A DNA stretch of 64,000 nt from Ignelater luminosus (taxonomy: Eukaryota; Arthropoda; Insecta; Coleoptera; Elateridae), in assembly GCA_011009095.1 (NCBI GenBank), contig VTPC01091285.1, positions 62,001 through 126,000 on the forward strand, written 5' to 3'. The notes below the pieces were generated by a model, which saw only the letters and a list, made by a program, of their open reading frames with translations, did no database searches and was not told where the DNA came from. A program made the position numbers and the translations under genes. Of this stretch, positions 45,300 to 57,229 are shown piece after piece (position 1 is the first letter of the stretch; each line of letters opens with the position of its first letter).

Positions 45300-47550
45300 A
45301 CTTTGATAGCACCAACGAACTTGGGAAGAAAAAATAAAACAGTAAAGATTTTTCTTCTAGCTATAAAATATACCAAGCATTTACTTCAAATTTGGATCAC
45401 CCTGTACAATACTGTTATTTACTAATGGAAAATGCATTTTATCCTTTGTTTTTAAGCTAACTTGTCATTACTCAAAACAACCGTCAAGACGCAATTAGGT
45501 TTACACTTCAATAATTGCAAGTTTAACACCAAGAACACTTAGCGGTGTGGCGGTCAACTTGGAAGGAATGCAGAAGTATTTCCATGGTTGGGTAGGAATT
45601 TCCTAAAATATAATTTCCTATATTTTTCAATCAAATTTGTTTCAATTTTTAATTAAGCATTAAAATGAGAAACCAAAACAATAAAATTAAAAGAAAAAGA
45701 TGAACTGAAAGAAATAAAAACAGACTTGGCATTAAATTCAATGAATTTATATTGTTGTAAAAAATACATTTCAATCCTGTTTATTGGTACATTTTGTAAC
45801 ATAAAAAAGGAATTAAAGAGGTTTCAACGACGACATGAAATTCCCATAAAGTCTTTAAAACTAGGTAAATCTGGTATGTGATACAATTTAATTGCAGTTA
45901 ATTTTATGTGAATTGTTTCCTCTGCGGTAATACTTAAAACAAACACAAACATTTTAATTTATTGACCTGACTCATGCATGTACTAATTACGTCATTCACT
46001 TATTGTCTATCAATAACAATAGCTATGAATTGGAATATCATTTCCGGGGATCGTCTTGGAAGAATTGTGTGAAGAACGTATCGTTTCTACTGAATGCCAG
46101 GATGTGTCGTAGGAGACACTGACCTTTAACCCAGAACGGCAAGGACATATTGACAGAATTAATTAGCAAGAAAAACAGAATATTACGCTATAATACTCCA
46201 CATCTACATATCGATTTTGTCATCATCAATATTATCATTTTACATATTGTAAGAAAGAATAGACGTTGATATTTTAAATCAGAGCTACAAACAATTTTTT
46301 CTTATAGTATAGATTCTCATAAAATCAAAAGTTTGGAAGATTATTTTATCTATAACAAGAGTAATAACCAGCCATTCATAAAACTAATTTGTTCCAAGCA
46401 ACGGTTTTAATAATATTTATTGAGTTTCCTAAAATGTAAATAAAATGTAATGGCATATGTGTGTGTGGTACCGTGCAGGCAATCCTAAAATTTCATTAAA
46501 AATTTAATATCAAACCTATGGTAGACACGGAGGCGAAACGGAGAAGAGATACCCTCGCAGCCTCAACAATCCCTCAAGTCGCATGTCGTGCCAGCTGTTA
46601 CAACCACGTGGCGGTTCCATATTGCACTTGTTGGGTTTAATCCAGCCACCGACCCGTCAGTTACAAATGTTACATTTCACGTTGTAGTTTCTGTTGTCTA
46701 ACGAAGTGAATTTGGTAATGGAGCATACACTTTTATTAGTTATTCCGCTCAGTCTTTATTAATTAAACTTTTTCTTTACCCTTACGTAACGCATAATTAT
46801 TTTATTCATTCCAATACGAAATAACAGTTTTACTAAAATATTTAAATTAAGTTACACTTTGTGCAGAAATTTCAAAAAAAAGTTTTCCTAACGATAGAAA
46901 AAAATGTTTTATCGAATCGATGTCCTGATTAACCAGGCAGTTTTTACTGTATCGTTCTACAAAGAAGACAGATATACATCAGATAGTGACTGTTTGATAA
47001 GAATTCTTCAGAACAACAATGTTAATCGAGCAGATTAGGGTTAATAACAAATTTTGGTTCTAAGGAAGAAGAAAAATTATGTACTGATTTGAAACAAAAC
47101 AGGAGAACCCAAAAAATTTGTCTTTAGTTAAAGAGAAGCAAACAAGCAAAGTCAGCTAATAAGTCTAGAACACTTTGCCTAAAGACCTCACCATTATATA
47201 AAATCTTGCACGAGAATATCTGACTGTGCTTTGATACATAACTGCTTTAACAGTGTTTGTCATTTGGTAAATTAATAAGTAGTCAACCTCTTTGTTTAAT
47301 AGTAGCCGTATGTCCAATTTCGTATAGCTATGTAAAACTGTTACACTGAATGCTTAGTCAAATTTAGAAGATTTTATGTTCATAAAACCAAAATAAACAG
47401 TAAAGTACTTACGATAAGCATATTAAACAGGTGTGAGAGATTAGGGGTCTTGCAAAATCTACTTTTCTGCTTAATACTGTATCATTAAGGTACACGTACA
47501 GCCTGACGTACAACAAACAAATATTTCTGTCTCTGTTACATTTTTGTTAT
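45300..47550. other. Non-coding stretch with GC-elevated patches
   Basis: No gene is recognised. A patch at 46510-46690 is clearly GC-rich and contains CACGTG, CAGCTG and GGTTTAATCC. A smaller one lies at 46020-46150. Neither has a convincing open frame. CACCCTGTA lies at 45398-45406. Confidence 0.4.
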
Positions 47551-47559
47551 TATAAACAT

Positions 47560-47950
47560 CAGAAACTAGTGCGACCTAAATCTAATGTAAGTTGCAAGCT
47601 TGTGTAACACTATTAAAGCAATAGATAAAACAAAGAAGATTGAAATGAGACTAAAGATGTCATTACCCCTGAACTCCAAAAGAATTCTAAAACGTTTTTT
47701 GAAACCTAAAATCAGACTATCGATCTGTTCGGCTGCGCTCGCCTTATCGAGCGTCATGCTCGAACGTTGGTGGGGTAGCGACCCTTGAGGACAGGCGACA
47801 GGAGAACAGTCTCGATACAGAACACCACGAGACACAGTCGCGGGCCAGAACACGAGGCCAGATCATTATTAATAAACAATCATTAAAGCTTACAGTGAGT
47901 TTTATTATCAGCTTGAGTTAAAAGCAACTCAAGACACAACACGATCAATG
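47560..47950 (+). repeat. Possible LTR end of an old retroelement
   Basis: A GC-rich block with a purine-rich GGTGGGGTAG leads into about 150 bp containing AATAAA (near 47870) and ending GACACAACA near 47942. Coding-like text with SVMLERWWGSDP precedes it. The layout resembles the last part of an internal region plus an LTR, but no partner and no typical pol motif are visible. Fossil if real. Confidence 0.25.
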
Positions 47951-48599
47951 TGTTGTAAACTGTATTTTCTTGCAGTTCTTATCAATTTATTAATGGCCCT
48001 TAAAGGATCACTTCTACACATTCCAAGATTCATGTCATCAAAAATCGGCGATTAGTCTATATTCTTCCAGTCACTAATCTATTGCGATCTTTCTGTGCCA
48101 TCAAGAGCATTATCATCCACAAAGACAAAATCTTCACCCACAGCACTTCTCCATAGCTGTATATGTCCTCTGAGAATTTCCTGAACACAACTATTTTGCT
48201 ACAAAACATGGTTTCTGCCTTCTTGAAGATTTACAGTGGAACAAGCATCCTTCGATTGAAACTGAGGTGCTGGTTGCCTCCAAACGCAAAGTTTTCAATT
48301 ATTTGCAATGAAACAGATTCAGATTTTATCAAAAGGGGTATTCCAGAAATCGTCATTGCGCTTTAGTTATTCTTTCGTAAATCTTTTTGCTCGATGGCGG
48401 TTTTGCAGCTTTGTTGATCTTTTGCTTATCATTCTTCAAGTTTTGATGCGCAGCCAAATGATACTTGTGAAAACTGCAGGTCCAGTAGCGAATGAGATGC
48501 CTAACATGCAATACTTTTTATGGAGACTCGAGTATATCGTTGCTACAGATGGAGATAGTTACTCGACGTCTTCTGCTTTTGAAATGACCAACAACCTAA

Positions 48600-48670
48600 T
48601 TTGATTGCTGGTAACGATTTCATATTCTGGATGCATCAGTTCCAGAAATTCCAAATCTTGTGGCAGTGGC
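48600..48670 (-). pseudogene. Possible hAT transposase scrap
   Basis: The minus-strand frame reads QDLEFLELMHPEYEIVTSNQ followed by IRLL. hAT transposases have a similar segment (F--F---L-P-Y--PSR--I) ahead of the catalytic domain. The match is about 25 residues, and the sequence on either side does not extend it convincingly. Confidence 0.25.
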
Positions 48671-48969
48671 GCATTAAACTTAACCTTAAGTAACTAAAAC
48701 TAATGAGGCTTGAGTTTGTATAAAATCAGGAACTGTAGCTCTAGGCATGTTTAAGTTAAAAAGAGAAAACTTTGCTAAATCAGCTGGTCTGACAATTTCT
48801 CTACTATTGTTCGATATTTTGCAAGACGGAAACATTTTACGAGATGTCAGAGCAATGGATATCCATGAACTGGAACCACATCTCTATAAAATCAAAAAGA
48901 CATGTCCACGAGATAAATCCATTTACCTAACTGAACTGCCTTAAGTCTGGAAATTTCTAAAAATAGATT

Positions 48970-51215
48970 GACAGTAGTCATTATTACTTGCACCTATCAA
49001 AAGCCTTTTAACCTTTTTTTATAGTTTAAAGATTCTACGGGAATGTGTAGAATTACCACAGACATTAATGTTTTACTTTAAATGCAAATAGGAGACAGCG
49101 ATATAACAGTTTTTTAATGTATAAATACTATATGCTCTTAGAACTGCGGAGATCATTGAATAATCTTTTAGCCAACTTTTGTAAAACTAATTTCAAAATC
49201 ACATGTCCACAAACTTTCATTCAAATTGACTTTTTGGCAACTCCACTGCAAATGCAAGCAATTTTCAAATATCTTAATGGACGTACGCAGCGTTAACCAA
49301 ATCTAAGATTCCAAGACTAGCCTGTTGAAACATTACCAAAGCGATGAGAGCGACTCAAGATTTTAGTAAACCGGTCAGCTTGGAAATTTAGATAAAAAGA
49401 AACAAGTTTTTGGTTTGACAAAGAATGATAATAGCCTAGTTGAAAAAGAACGCTTTTGCTCATCTACTGCGCAACCCAGGCTGACTGCAAACTAAAAAAG
49501 AAGAAAGCAAATAAATTCCCCAGAGGGTCTATCTGTCTTCTTTACAAACAACTCACCTATGGAAACTATACAAAAATCTTTCAAGCAGAGGCTTAAGGCT
49601 CTTGCTCTTCTATGACAACATACGAGTTAATGTGACAAAGTGGAACATTTAAACTACTTGCCCAAAACATAAACCTGTGAGTACGCTTTGAATAAACTTT
49701 TCAACGCGGAGAAGGTCAATCTAGTTTTGGTTACCGAACGTAGCTAGACCCATGGCAACAAGAAAGTAAACGAACCAGCTACACAATCTGGAAAATGACT
49801 TTTCTGAATCGAAACGTTATTTTAGTTCAATATCAGTAAATTCACAAGAGGCAGCGGGCAAAATAAAGATGAAAAGTGGCTAAAGACCACCGACTAATTA
49901 AGTTGATCTGGTTAACAGAATATGCTGTTCGATTATTGTAAGTTAAGGGGTACCTACATTAATAGGCGCGCCATGCATAATCAGTTTTGTGGACTACCTA
50001 GATTCTTGTGCTAAATATTCTAATTAAAAAATATAAAATTAATAAACTCCTACTGATGGTCATAAGTTTTGCCCATTAGAAGAATAATTGAAGTGAGATC
50101 TGTAAATTAAACCACGGAAACTAAGGCAAAGACTGCAAGCAAGGGCTTGAGATGAACTTAACAGTAGTTTTTGTTGTTCCTTTAGTACATTAATAAAAAA
50201 TTGTGTCTAAACAATTCATATTTTTAAGAACTTGTTTCTTGTTAACATGATAATGCCTTAAGTTAATTATTCAAATTACTTACAAACAACTGAAAATGTA
50301 AAATGACCTACATAGAGATTGGACGCTAAAAATTCAAACGCAATTGCTTTGTCTTCATAAATTAATTACAATATGTGATTTTACTTCAAGGAGTAACATC
50401 ACTAAACAAATATCTTTAATCATTCTTTAAGATAATGTCAAGATAAAAATTGTCTTGTTTTTCATGTACGATCACGTAGATTACAAAAGCTTGTTGGAAA
50501 GTAATTCCGAAACTTGTTAGATTTAATGTTGAAAGCATCGTTATCAAAGGTTAGATTTTGTGATTAATAAATGACTTTGCATCATAAAAACTAATTAATC
50601 AGAAAACTGGCACCTTCCTAGTGTACCTTTTTTTATGCATAAGTACTTACTACTACAAATCAAATGTGACATGACAAAAAATTGTCAAAGGGCATGGTAA
50701 GTTTATGCATATTCTGTTAAATCTCCCTTTTTATTTTATCCTGAATAAAAAGTTGATTTAAATTAAACTCAAAAATGTTGTAATTAATCATCAGCACTTC
50801 TTCTCGCCGTATCAGGAATAACCCCAGTTTACAAATTCGAAAACAAAAGGTCCTCATTAGAACAGGCTTACAAAGCTCCTAAGGTTAGTGCAGGTATTTT
50901 TTTATTTAGATAGGAAAGCAGACTGAATTCGAGGGAAGAAAAAATACTAAGCAATTGGTATGCAGCACACAACAAGAGGGGAGGGTGGATAAACCGGAAC
51001 CGGATCAATACCGTCAAGATGGAGAAATATACCGGAGAAACATTCACTTCCGGTATACACACATACATACACACTCCTACACACTGACTAACAAGAATAT
51101 ATTAATAACATTTTTTTTTGAAAATTTTGACAGGAAAATAGAAAATTTTATGAGTAAATTTACAAAATATAGCCTTAAGAGATTTATGATTAATGTAGTT
51201 ATTAAAGCTGCATTT
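48970..51215. other. Non-coding stretch
   Basis: No recognisable gene or element. A CA-rich low-complexity run with ACAC and ATAC units lies at about 51056-51090. Confidence 0.5.
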
Positions 51216-51226
51216 TATATCAAAGC

Positions 51227-51232
51227 TTTATT
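51227..51232 (-). promoter_or_regulatory. Poly(A) signal AATAAA
   Basis: Canonical hexamer on the minus strand, 92 nt downstream of the stop of the candidate exon at 51324-51527. AT-rich DNA yields this hexamer often, so it counts only together with the exon. Confidence 0.35.
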
Positions 51233-51323
51233 ATACTAACAGAAAGAACAAAGTATATTTATAATCAAGGCTCTGCTCCTAAGAAGAAGATATTCACTAA
51301 CAAAGTATAAGAAGAGCAATATA

Positions 51324-51527
51324 TTAAAGTAGCGACTTCCACAGTTTCATCAATTTTAGATTAAGCAAGTCATAAATCAGCACCACAACTGCAAATACAA
51401 AAATAATTAAGCATCCTACTGACAAGACTAACGATTTGATAAAGAAGTCGACAATTGAGAAGGGCTGCACATTGACCGGCTGAGCCTGGTATGCCCTGAA
51501 GCAATGCTGGTTCTGCTCGTTGGGGTG
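51324..51527 (-). CDS. Candidate terminal exon of a membrane protein
   Basis: On the minus strand, an AG acceptor preceded by a short pyrimidine run (AACCCTTTAG) opens a frame of 67 codons that starts HPNEQNQHCFRAYQAQ and ends KLWKSLL followed by TAA (51324-51326). Residues about 31-55 form one clear membrane segment (LVLSVGCLIIFVFAVVVLIY), preceded by a polar, Q- and N-rich stretch and followed by a short basic tail. An AATAAA lies 92 nt beyond the stop (51227-51232), where a terminal exon would have it. There is no ATG near the beginning, so earlier exons must lie to the right if this is real. I do not recognise the protein. A competing frame with an ATG (51370-51555) is less protein-like. 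Inference from splice site, composition and poly(A) signal only. Confidence 0.4.
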   Translation of the reverse strand, partial: HPNEQNQHCFRAYQAQPVNVQPFSIVDFFIKSLVLSVGCLIIFVFAVVVLIYDLLNLKLMKLWKSLL

Positions 51528-52189
51528 CTAAAGGGTTACACTTGATGAATACCACTGCACTGCTTAATTAGGGAGAAAATTAATGTTCATGAGCACAGTA
51601 AATGATTGTTTGAGAGACATGAGTTCTTTAAATTAGCTAAACTTAACTGTTGCAATAAGTTATTGTTCGTCGTCTGTGAAATCGATTGCAGGCATGTGAA
51701 AAACTCGTTTTATTTACTCATTGACATTTATTACTAGATAATATTTTATAAGTGACAAATGATATAAACAAGTATGTGCACATAATAATTAATTGCTAAA
51801 TTTTTAAATGTCACATAAAAATAAAAAATATTTTTTTTTAGTAAATCCGCAATTTGCAGTTGTAGACACACCTATGTTGTATACCAGTAAAATTAATTTC
51901 CTGAAAGACATGTTCAAATGTGCACTACAAATAAAATAAAAATAGTTAATTAACTGATTCGTGGTGCCTGCATACTTTCTTTGTGTAAAACCCTAGACAT
52001 ATGTAAGTATCTAGATACTATCTGTAAAATATTTACTTTTATAAAAAAATTAATTATATAATGATTAAAACTCACAAAAATGTAATTCACTAAGAAAAGA
52101 TGTGCTCTATAAGAAAAATGCAAATTTAATTTTTTTTAGATTATACATACGTGTAGATCTTAAAACAATAAAATTATTTACTTTACTAA

Positions 52190-52940
52190 TATGAGTAGGA
52201 TCATCATATAAAGCAAGTAATGAGAAATGCAGACTGGTTCGATAAGGAATGTAAGAGAAAAGTAGCAAAAAGAGATTAGAAATGTTACAAGAAGAAACCG
52301 ACGGTAGACGAAGTAAATACCACAAGCAGCAAAAGAAACGTAAAAAAAATATGTAGAGAGAAAAAAAAAAGAAAACACAATGAAAAGCTTGTCAGCAAAA
52401 TCAAAATCCATTATAAGAACAAGGAGATAAGAAATTTTTATTAGGGGACAGAAAAAAATTGAAGAAAGGACACCAAACTAGAGCAATATTTTACAAGAAC
52501 GAAAAGAGTCAGTTAAAAAAGGAAAATCACGAGGTGCTGGAAATTTGGTCAAAATATTTTCAACAGTTACTAAGCCATAAAGAACAAGAAGACGTAGAGA
52601 TCACAAGAGAGGAAAGAATAACAGAAGGCAATGAACAGACACCTAGTCTAGAAGAAGTTGCCAAAATAATTAAAAAATTAAAAAACAATAGAAGTGCTGG
52701 AAAGGATGGACTAACGGCGGAAATGCTCAAAAGTGGCGGGGAAGAATTATATGAAGCAATGCACCACATGATATAGCTGACATGGCAAGAAGAAAGGATG
52801 CCACAAGAATGGTCTTAGGCCATTATAGGTTCAAAAGCAAAGTGTGATAACTACCGAGGCATAGCGCTTCTAAATGTTGCGTATAAAATATTAGCCACCT
52901 GATTAATGAATAAAACGATATATTTTTAGAAATCCAAGGC
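52190..52940 (+). mobile_element. LINE fragment (RTE-like), start of reverse transcriptase
   Basis: The plus strand carries the linker and beginning of a non-LTR reverse transcriptase. Near 52.23 kb is DWFDKECKRKVAKR, the W-D-EC segment after the endonuclease. Near 52.55 kb is LEIWSKYFQQLLSHKE. Near 52.64-52.72 kb is PSLEEVAKIIKKLKNNRSAG followed by KDGLTAEMLKSGGEELYEAM, the first reverse-transcriptase motif. Near 52.85 kb is KCDNYRGIALLNVAYKILA, the second. The style fits RTE-type elements. In-frame stops lie at 52774-52776, after PQEW(S) and after KILA(T), and a few codons before KCDNYRG are missing. The catalytic YxDD region is absent. It is 5'-truncated and 3'-truncated and inactive. Confidence 0.85.
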
Positions 52941-53359
52941 TCTATGCAAAAGACTTCTACAAAGAAGACATTCGTGTATTAACGTCTTTAGAAGATTGGA
53001 TCAACGAGTTATAGAAACAAGAAATCCAAAATCTGTACGAACTGCTGAAATGGATGGACGAAATGGGAGATGCTGTCCTTACAAGAATCGAGAAAGCGCC
53101 TTTAAGAAGTACCAAGAGTATTGGTATTAGTATTTATAAGGAGCAACTCCACCTATTCCATAATCCTTAAGTTCGCTGTTTGCAACCACTGACTGAAACT
53201 CTGCGTTCAGTTAATTTTACAAGGCGAAGACAATCCACTACATGTTTAACCAACGTGTTAAATGTGTAAAATGTAAATGTATACGTTGGAATAATGAATA
53301 CTAACTTGTTTGGTTAAATGTTTCTTCCGGCTAGATTAAATGGAGGAAACTGTTTTTTT

Positions 53360-53680
53360 CTAGGGGAGCAATCTATGTCGATCTTGCTGCTGTAAACTCT
53401 TGTTTTCAAATTTTACGTAGAGCGCCAGCTTATAAGATGGCTAGAGTAAAAAATGTTTTGACATTAACTATCTCAACAGATGAATTAGTAGAAACAGTAC
53501 TATTCTGTGATCTCAAAATTTTCCGACTTGGCTCCGTTGAATTTTCTTTATGGGATGAACGCCTGCGAGTAACAGATAAAAACTATATTCAAGCGAGTTT
53601 TCAGCTGATAATCAGGGGTATGTTGCTGCACGTGTCCGAAAATATCGTCCAAAGAATGTAGGAACAGATGACAGTAATTT
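53360..53680 (+). pseudogene. Possible remnant of a mariner/Tc1-type transposase end
   Basis: A frame near 53.52 kb reads FSDLAPLNFLYGMN, which resembles the S-PDLAPLDFFLWG motif around the third catalytic residue of mariner-like transposases. The next 100 bp give text that loosely fits the C-terminal helices (IQASFQLIIRGMLLHVSENI). No inverted ends are visible and the frames change. Weak case. Confidence 0.25.
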
Positions 53681-53699
53681 CAAATATCTACCTTAATGC

Positions 53700-55760
53700 T
53701 AAATAATATCTGAAAAACTCTACTACCCGCAGACGTTTATCCATACGTACAAAATCTTTATTGCTTCTGCTGTTTAAAACCTTATCAAATGCAACTTCTT
53801 CACCAGATAAACGCAGATCTGGGCAGGTTTGCTACGTTAAAATCGCAGTACCTATTAGACATCAAAAACTTTCTCCTTTGTAATCACTCCATCGCATCGC
53901 ACCTCGTGATCAGAGAAGATTCTGTCAAGTTTTTCTTTTGTTTCAGGTTTACCCCAGATGTCACTGCTACCATCAACCACTTTGTGCTTTTACTTTTACT
54001 AAGAAACTACACCATCAGTAAAAACCTCAGGAAAAATCCGTTTCTCAAAAAAATTGTTTGTGTGTTGGTATCAGTTTTTTCAAAAATAAAAGACCAGATG
54101 TTAAATACATTTTTGATATGCTAACAAAAATATCTAAAATTTTTTCTCGGTGTGCTGCGCACACGTAATTGACATATTTACCGTATATTCAAATCTCTAT
54201 TTAAAAAGCATGTGATATTTCCTTAACATTCTTTTCATGCTCAGGGTGTTCTTGAATATTGCAGTATTTTGTCCATTTTCCAGCACTCCGTGCATAAGGT
54301 AAAATAATAGTTAAAAGATAAAATCTATACCGGACCAAACGCAGACAACAACCATAGCATTGTTATGATATATAAACCATAGCCCAAATAAGGATTTGAA
54401 GGAAGCAATCAATTCCACTAGTTTCCATAACAGGAAACTGGATAACTAAAAACATTATAAAGATCACAGACTAGAAAAAAATATATTGAAGTGGCAATGA
54501 AAGAAGAACCCATCAATAGTATGAAAGATTAAAAATTAAAATAAACAGAAGAAAACAAGAGAAGAAAAAAAGATCATACAGATAAAGAATGAAAAGGTAC
54601 GAAACAACGTCTACATAAAAAAGAGTGACAAAGCATATAAAAAAAACAGTAGACAAGGTAAATAAAGAAAAAATAAAAACAAAAATCTCTAAACAAAACG
54701 AAAGAAAGAAATTTATTGTAGAACCTAACAGACTAAAAAGGCATTCTATAAACAAATGAGTTTATTAATATCAGGTGGAATTTGTACTGAGACAGAGAAA
54801 AATCTTTAGAAAGTTTTATAGTTTAATGCGATAGCAAGACCCATTGGTCATTGTATTCAAAAAGGGAAAGAAAGAGAGTAGATCATTTGAGATATTAAAA
54901 TACAGGCATATATAGAAAATTATGTAAAGGGAAGCTAAGGTGAGCAAAAGAAAACAGAGGAATTTTAGAACACATTAAAGGGAAAGGTAGATGAAAACAT
55001 TCCAAAGGATTTATAATGAACACAACACCAAAAGTTACGAAAACATAAGAAGAAAAGTTGTTAATAGAATAAATTAAGGAAGAGAGGTCCATTTTCATGT
55101 TTTTTACCAAATTTTAGCCGTTATCGATTTTGTGTTGTGTTTAGTCACTGGAACTATATCAAAAACAAAATGTAGTCTGTTAATTTGAATAAATTAAACT
55201 AAAGCAGGCAAAGGAAGATTTGAATTTTCTAAACTAAGTTTCTGGTCAGTTATATCAGCACCGATGCCAACGGTCCATCATTAGTCTTTTAATAGGGTTT
55301 TGCTGGAAAGAGATACAAAGAAAATGGCAGTCCCATTCCTTGAATTATTTGAAAATATGTAATTTTTTAGATGCATCTTATTCTACCTAGGGGATAGTAT
55401 TTGAAAAAACAGCGTTTTGAAAATTTAATTTATAAGATCCTGGTGTTGAGAAAAACAACTTTAAAGTTCTGCATGACATATAATTGTAACATGACACCTT
55501 GTAAAATAATCATACGTAGAGTAACCTACAAAACTGATTGATAGCTTAGCATGTTGGCAAAAGTTGCTAGAAACATCTGGGGTTGAAACCTAAAAATCGA
55601 TAGTTTACCGTGATCGCGTTTTTTGCTCTACAGAAAAATTTACTTTTCCAACTTGTGGTACCTGTTTATAAATCCCATCACATATGCGTATTTTATAGTT
55701 TATTTTAAATCTTCATACATGACAACTGTGAAACAGGTCCATTCACACCCTCCCCCTGGA
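53700..55760. other. Non-coding stretch, partly A-rich
   Basis: At 54440-55130 the plus strand is unusually purine-rich (many AAGAAA and GAAAAG words), which yields several hydrophobic open frames on the minus strand as a by-product of T-rich codons. It may be a decayed LINE interior following the fragment at 52.2-52.9 kb, but no motif supports this. Confidence 0.35.
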
Positions 55761-55770
55761 TAAAAGACTT

Positions 55771-55910
55771 GGGCTCACTTTTACACTCATTGGTTAACTT
55801 TATCTAAAGTATTATTGTCATAGATACAACTGCTGTTTGTCATTTTCACAACTGTATCTATGGAAATCATACCTTCAATAAAGGTACTCAACGACTGTAA
55901 AAGTGAGCCT
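55771..55910. mobile_element. Foldback mini-element, 140-bp hairpin
   Basis: The whole 140 bp is one imperfect palindrome. The left arm starts GGGCTCACTTTTACACTCAT and the right arm, reverse complemented, starts AGGCTCACTTTTACAGTCGT. Pairing continues through CATAGATACA near the centre at about 80% identity, with a loop of about 15 nt. A very short MITE, or a transcribed hairpin of the kind that can feed small-RNA pathways. Confidence 0.75.
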
Positions 55911-56847
55911 TAAATGGAAATATGGGGTTACTGGAAAAATTTCTGATTTGTTTGGAAAAGTTCATCCACCTTGAACATATCGGAAAGTCTAATTCCAAAA
56001 TTCAATCGGTCCAGAAAACATTAGATATTTCTAGTACCTGAATTTTGAGCTGCTTACAAACGTGGTCTGGACACAGCCTAGCGAATGTTGTTTTAGTTAA
56101 TTTCATAGTTACATGATTTCGATATAAAAGATTTAATTTATACCAATAGTCGGAAGGCATTTCCATTTCACACAACTTGGGCCCATAAAAAAGGAGCAGT
56201 AGAAATATTCGTCAATAGTATTAAAATTGAAAGCAAAGACAGAAATGCTCACCCTACAATAATAGATAGATTAGTTGGTTTTAAAACAAAAACAGAAATA
56301 CAGTAACAGTGTATGTCTGATCCCAAAAAACTCAAATTTCTTTAGTGTCGAGTTATAAAGGTACAAGTTCAATGTATTTCAAATGACTAGATTATCCTGT
56401 CTTGTTGTTGGCGTAGAAAATGTTAAAGTCTGGTAACCTAACATTGATACAAAAGAAAGGATTAGTACGGATGTACAGTCGTCCATAAAGTAATGTCCCA
56501 ATTCCAAACGAAATAGTAAAAATGTAGACTTAAATTACGAAATACGACATTATATAAGAACAGACGCTTTTGTTTCGACAGGAAACTAGTTAATTTGATT
56601 CTGGGGATTCTGCACACTTTTACAAAACATTTTTGATACGGACTCATATAAGAGTATCACATCAAATCCTTTTTTTCCATTTCGTATAACTATGCAACAG
56701 CTTCAAGTATTATATTTACAACTTTCTCAGACGATTTAGATTGCTAAGAAACTAGACACCAACATTAGAATGGAACAAATGCAGGAAATAGTCTGATTGG
56801 ATCTTGTATAATTTATTGCATTCTGGTGATAAAAAGAATCTAGTTTG

Positions 56848-57225
56848 AAAGATCGAAAAATTAAAAGATTGAAATTAAAAAAATCGAGTTAATTTGATCG
56901 AACGATAAAAAGCTCAAAGCAAAGGTCGAAAATTATTTAATCGAACAAGAAAAAAACCTCAGTTTTCAGACTTGAGTAACTCACAGGTACAGTAATTTAA
57001 TCCTGCTTTAAACCTATCTATTACTGACTGTGACGGTCCATTACCATACAGACATGACCAAAAGCCCCTAAGTAGTACAATAAGTATTTAGGTGGAAAGC
57101 ACATACAATTCCCTTAAAAATGTGGTAAAGATCAAAATCAAGTCTTTTTTAACACGTGTTTCTCGTTCGATCATTTTATTTTCGATCAAGTTAATTCGAT
57201 CATTTTAATTCCCATCAAAAGTGTC
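56848..57225. mobile_element. MITE with GATCGA-rich inverted ends
   Basis: The left end (56848-56915) has GATCGAAAAATTAAAAGATT and then GAGTTAATTTGATCGAACGA. The right end (57165-57225), reverse complemented, has AATTAAAATGATCGAATTAA and then CTTGATCGAAAATAAAATGA. The arms are about 60 bp and each holds three or four GATCGA-type words. The 375-bp body is non-coding. Confidence 0.65.
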
Positions 57226-57229
57226 ATAT

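Noticed and set aside
47566-47853. 95-codon minus-strand frame with a membrane segment
   Set aside because: It overlaps a block that looks more like an LTR edge, and the frame has no known motif.
54513-54755. Hydrophobic 80-residue minus-strand protein with membrane segments
   Set aside because: The DNA is a purine-rich, low-complexity tract; its complement inevitably encodes F, L, I and S runs.
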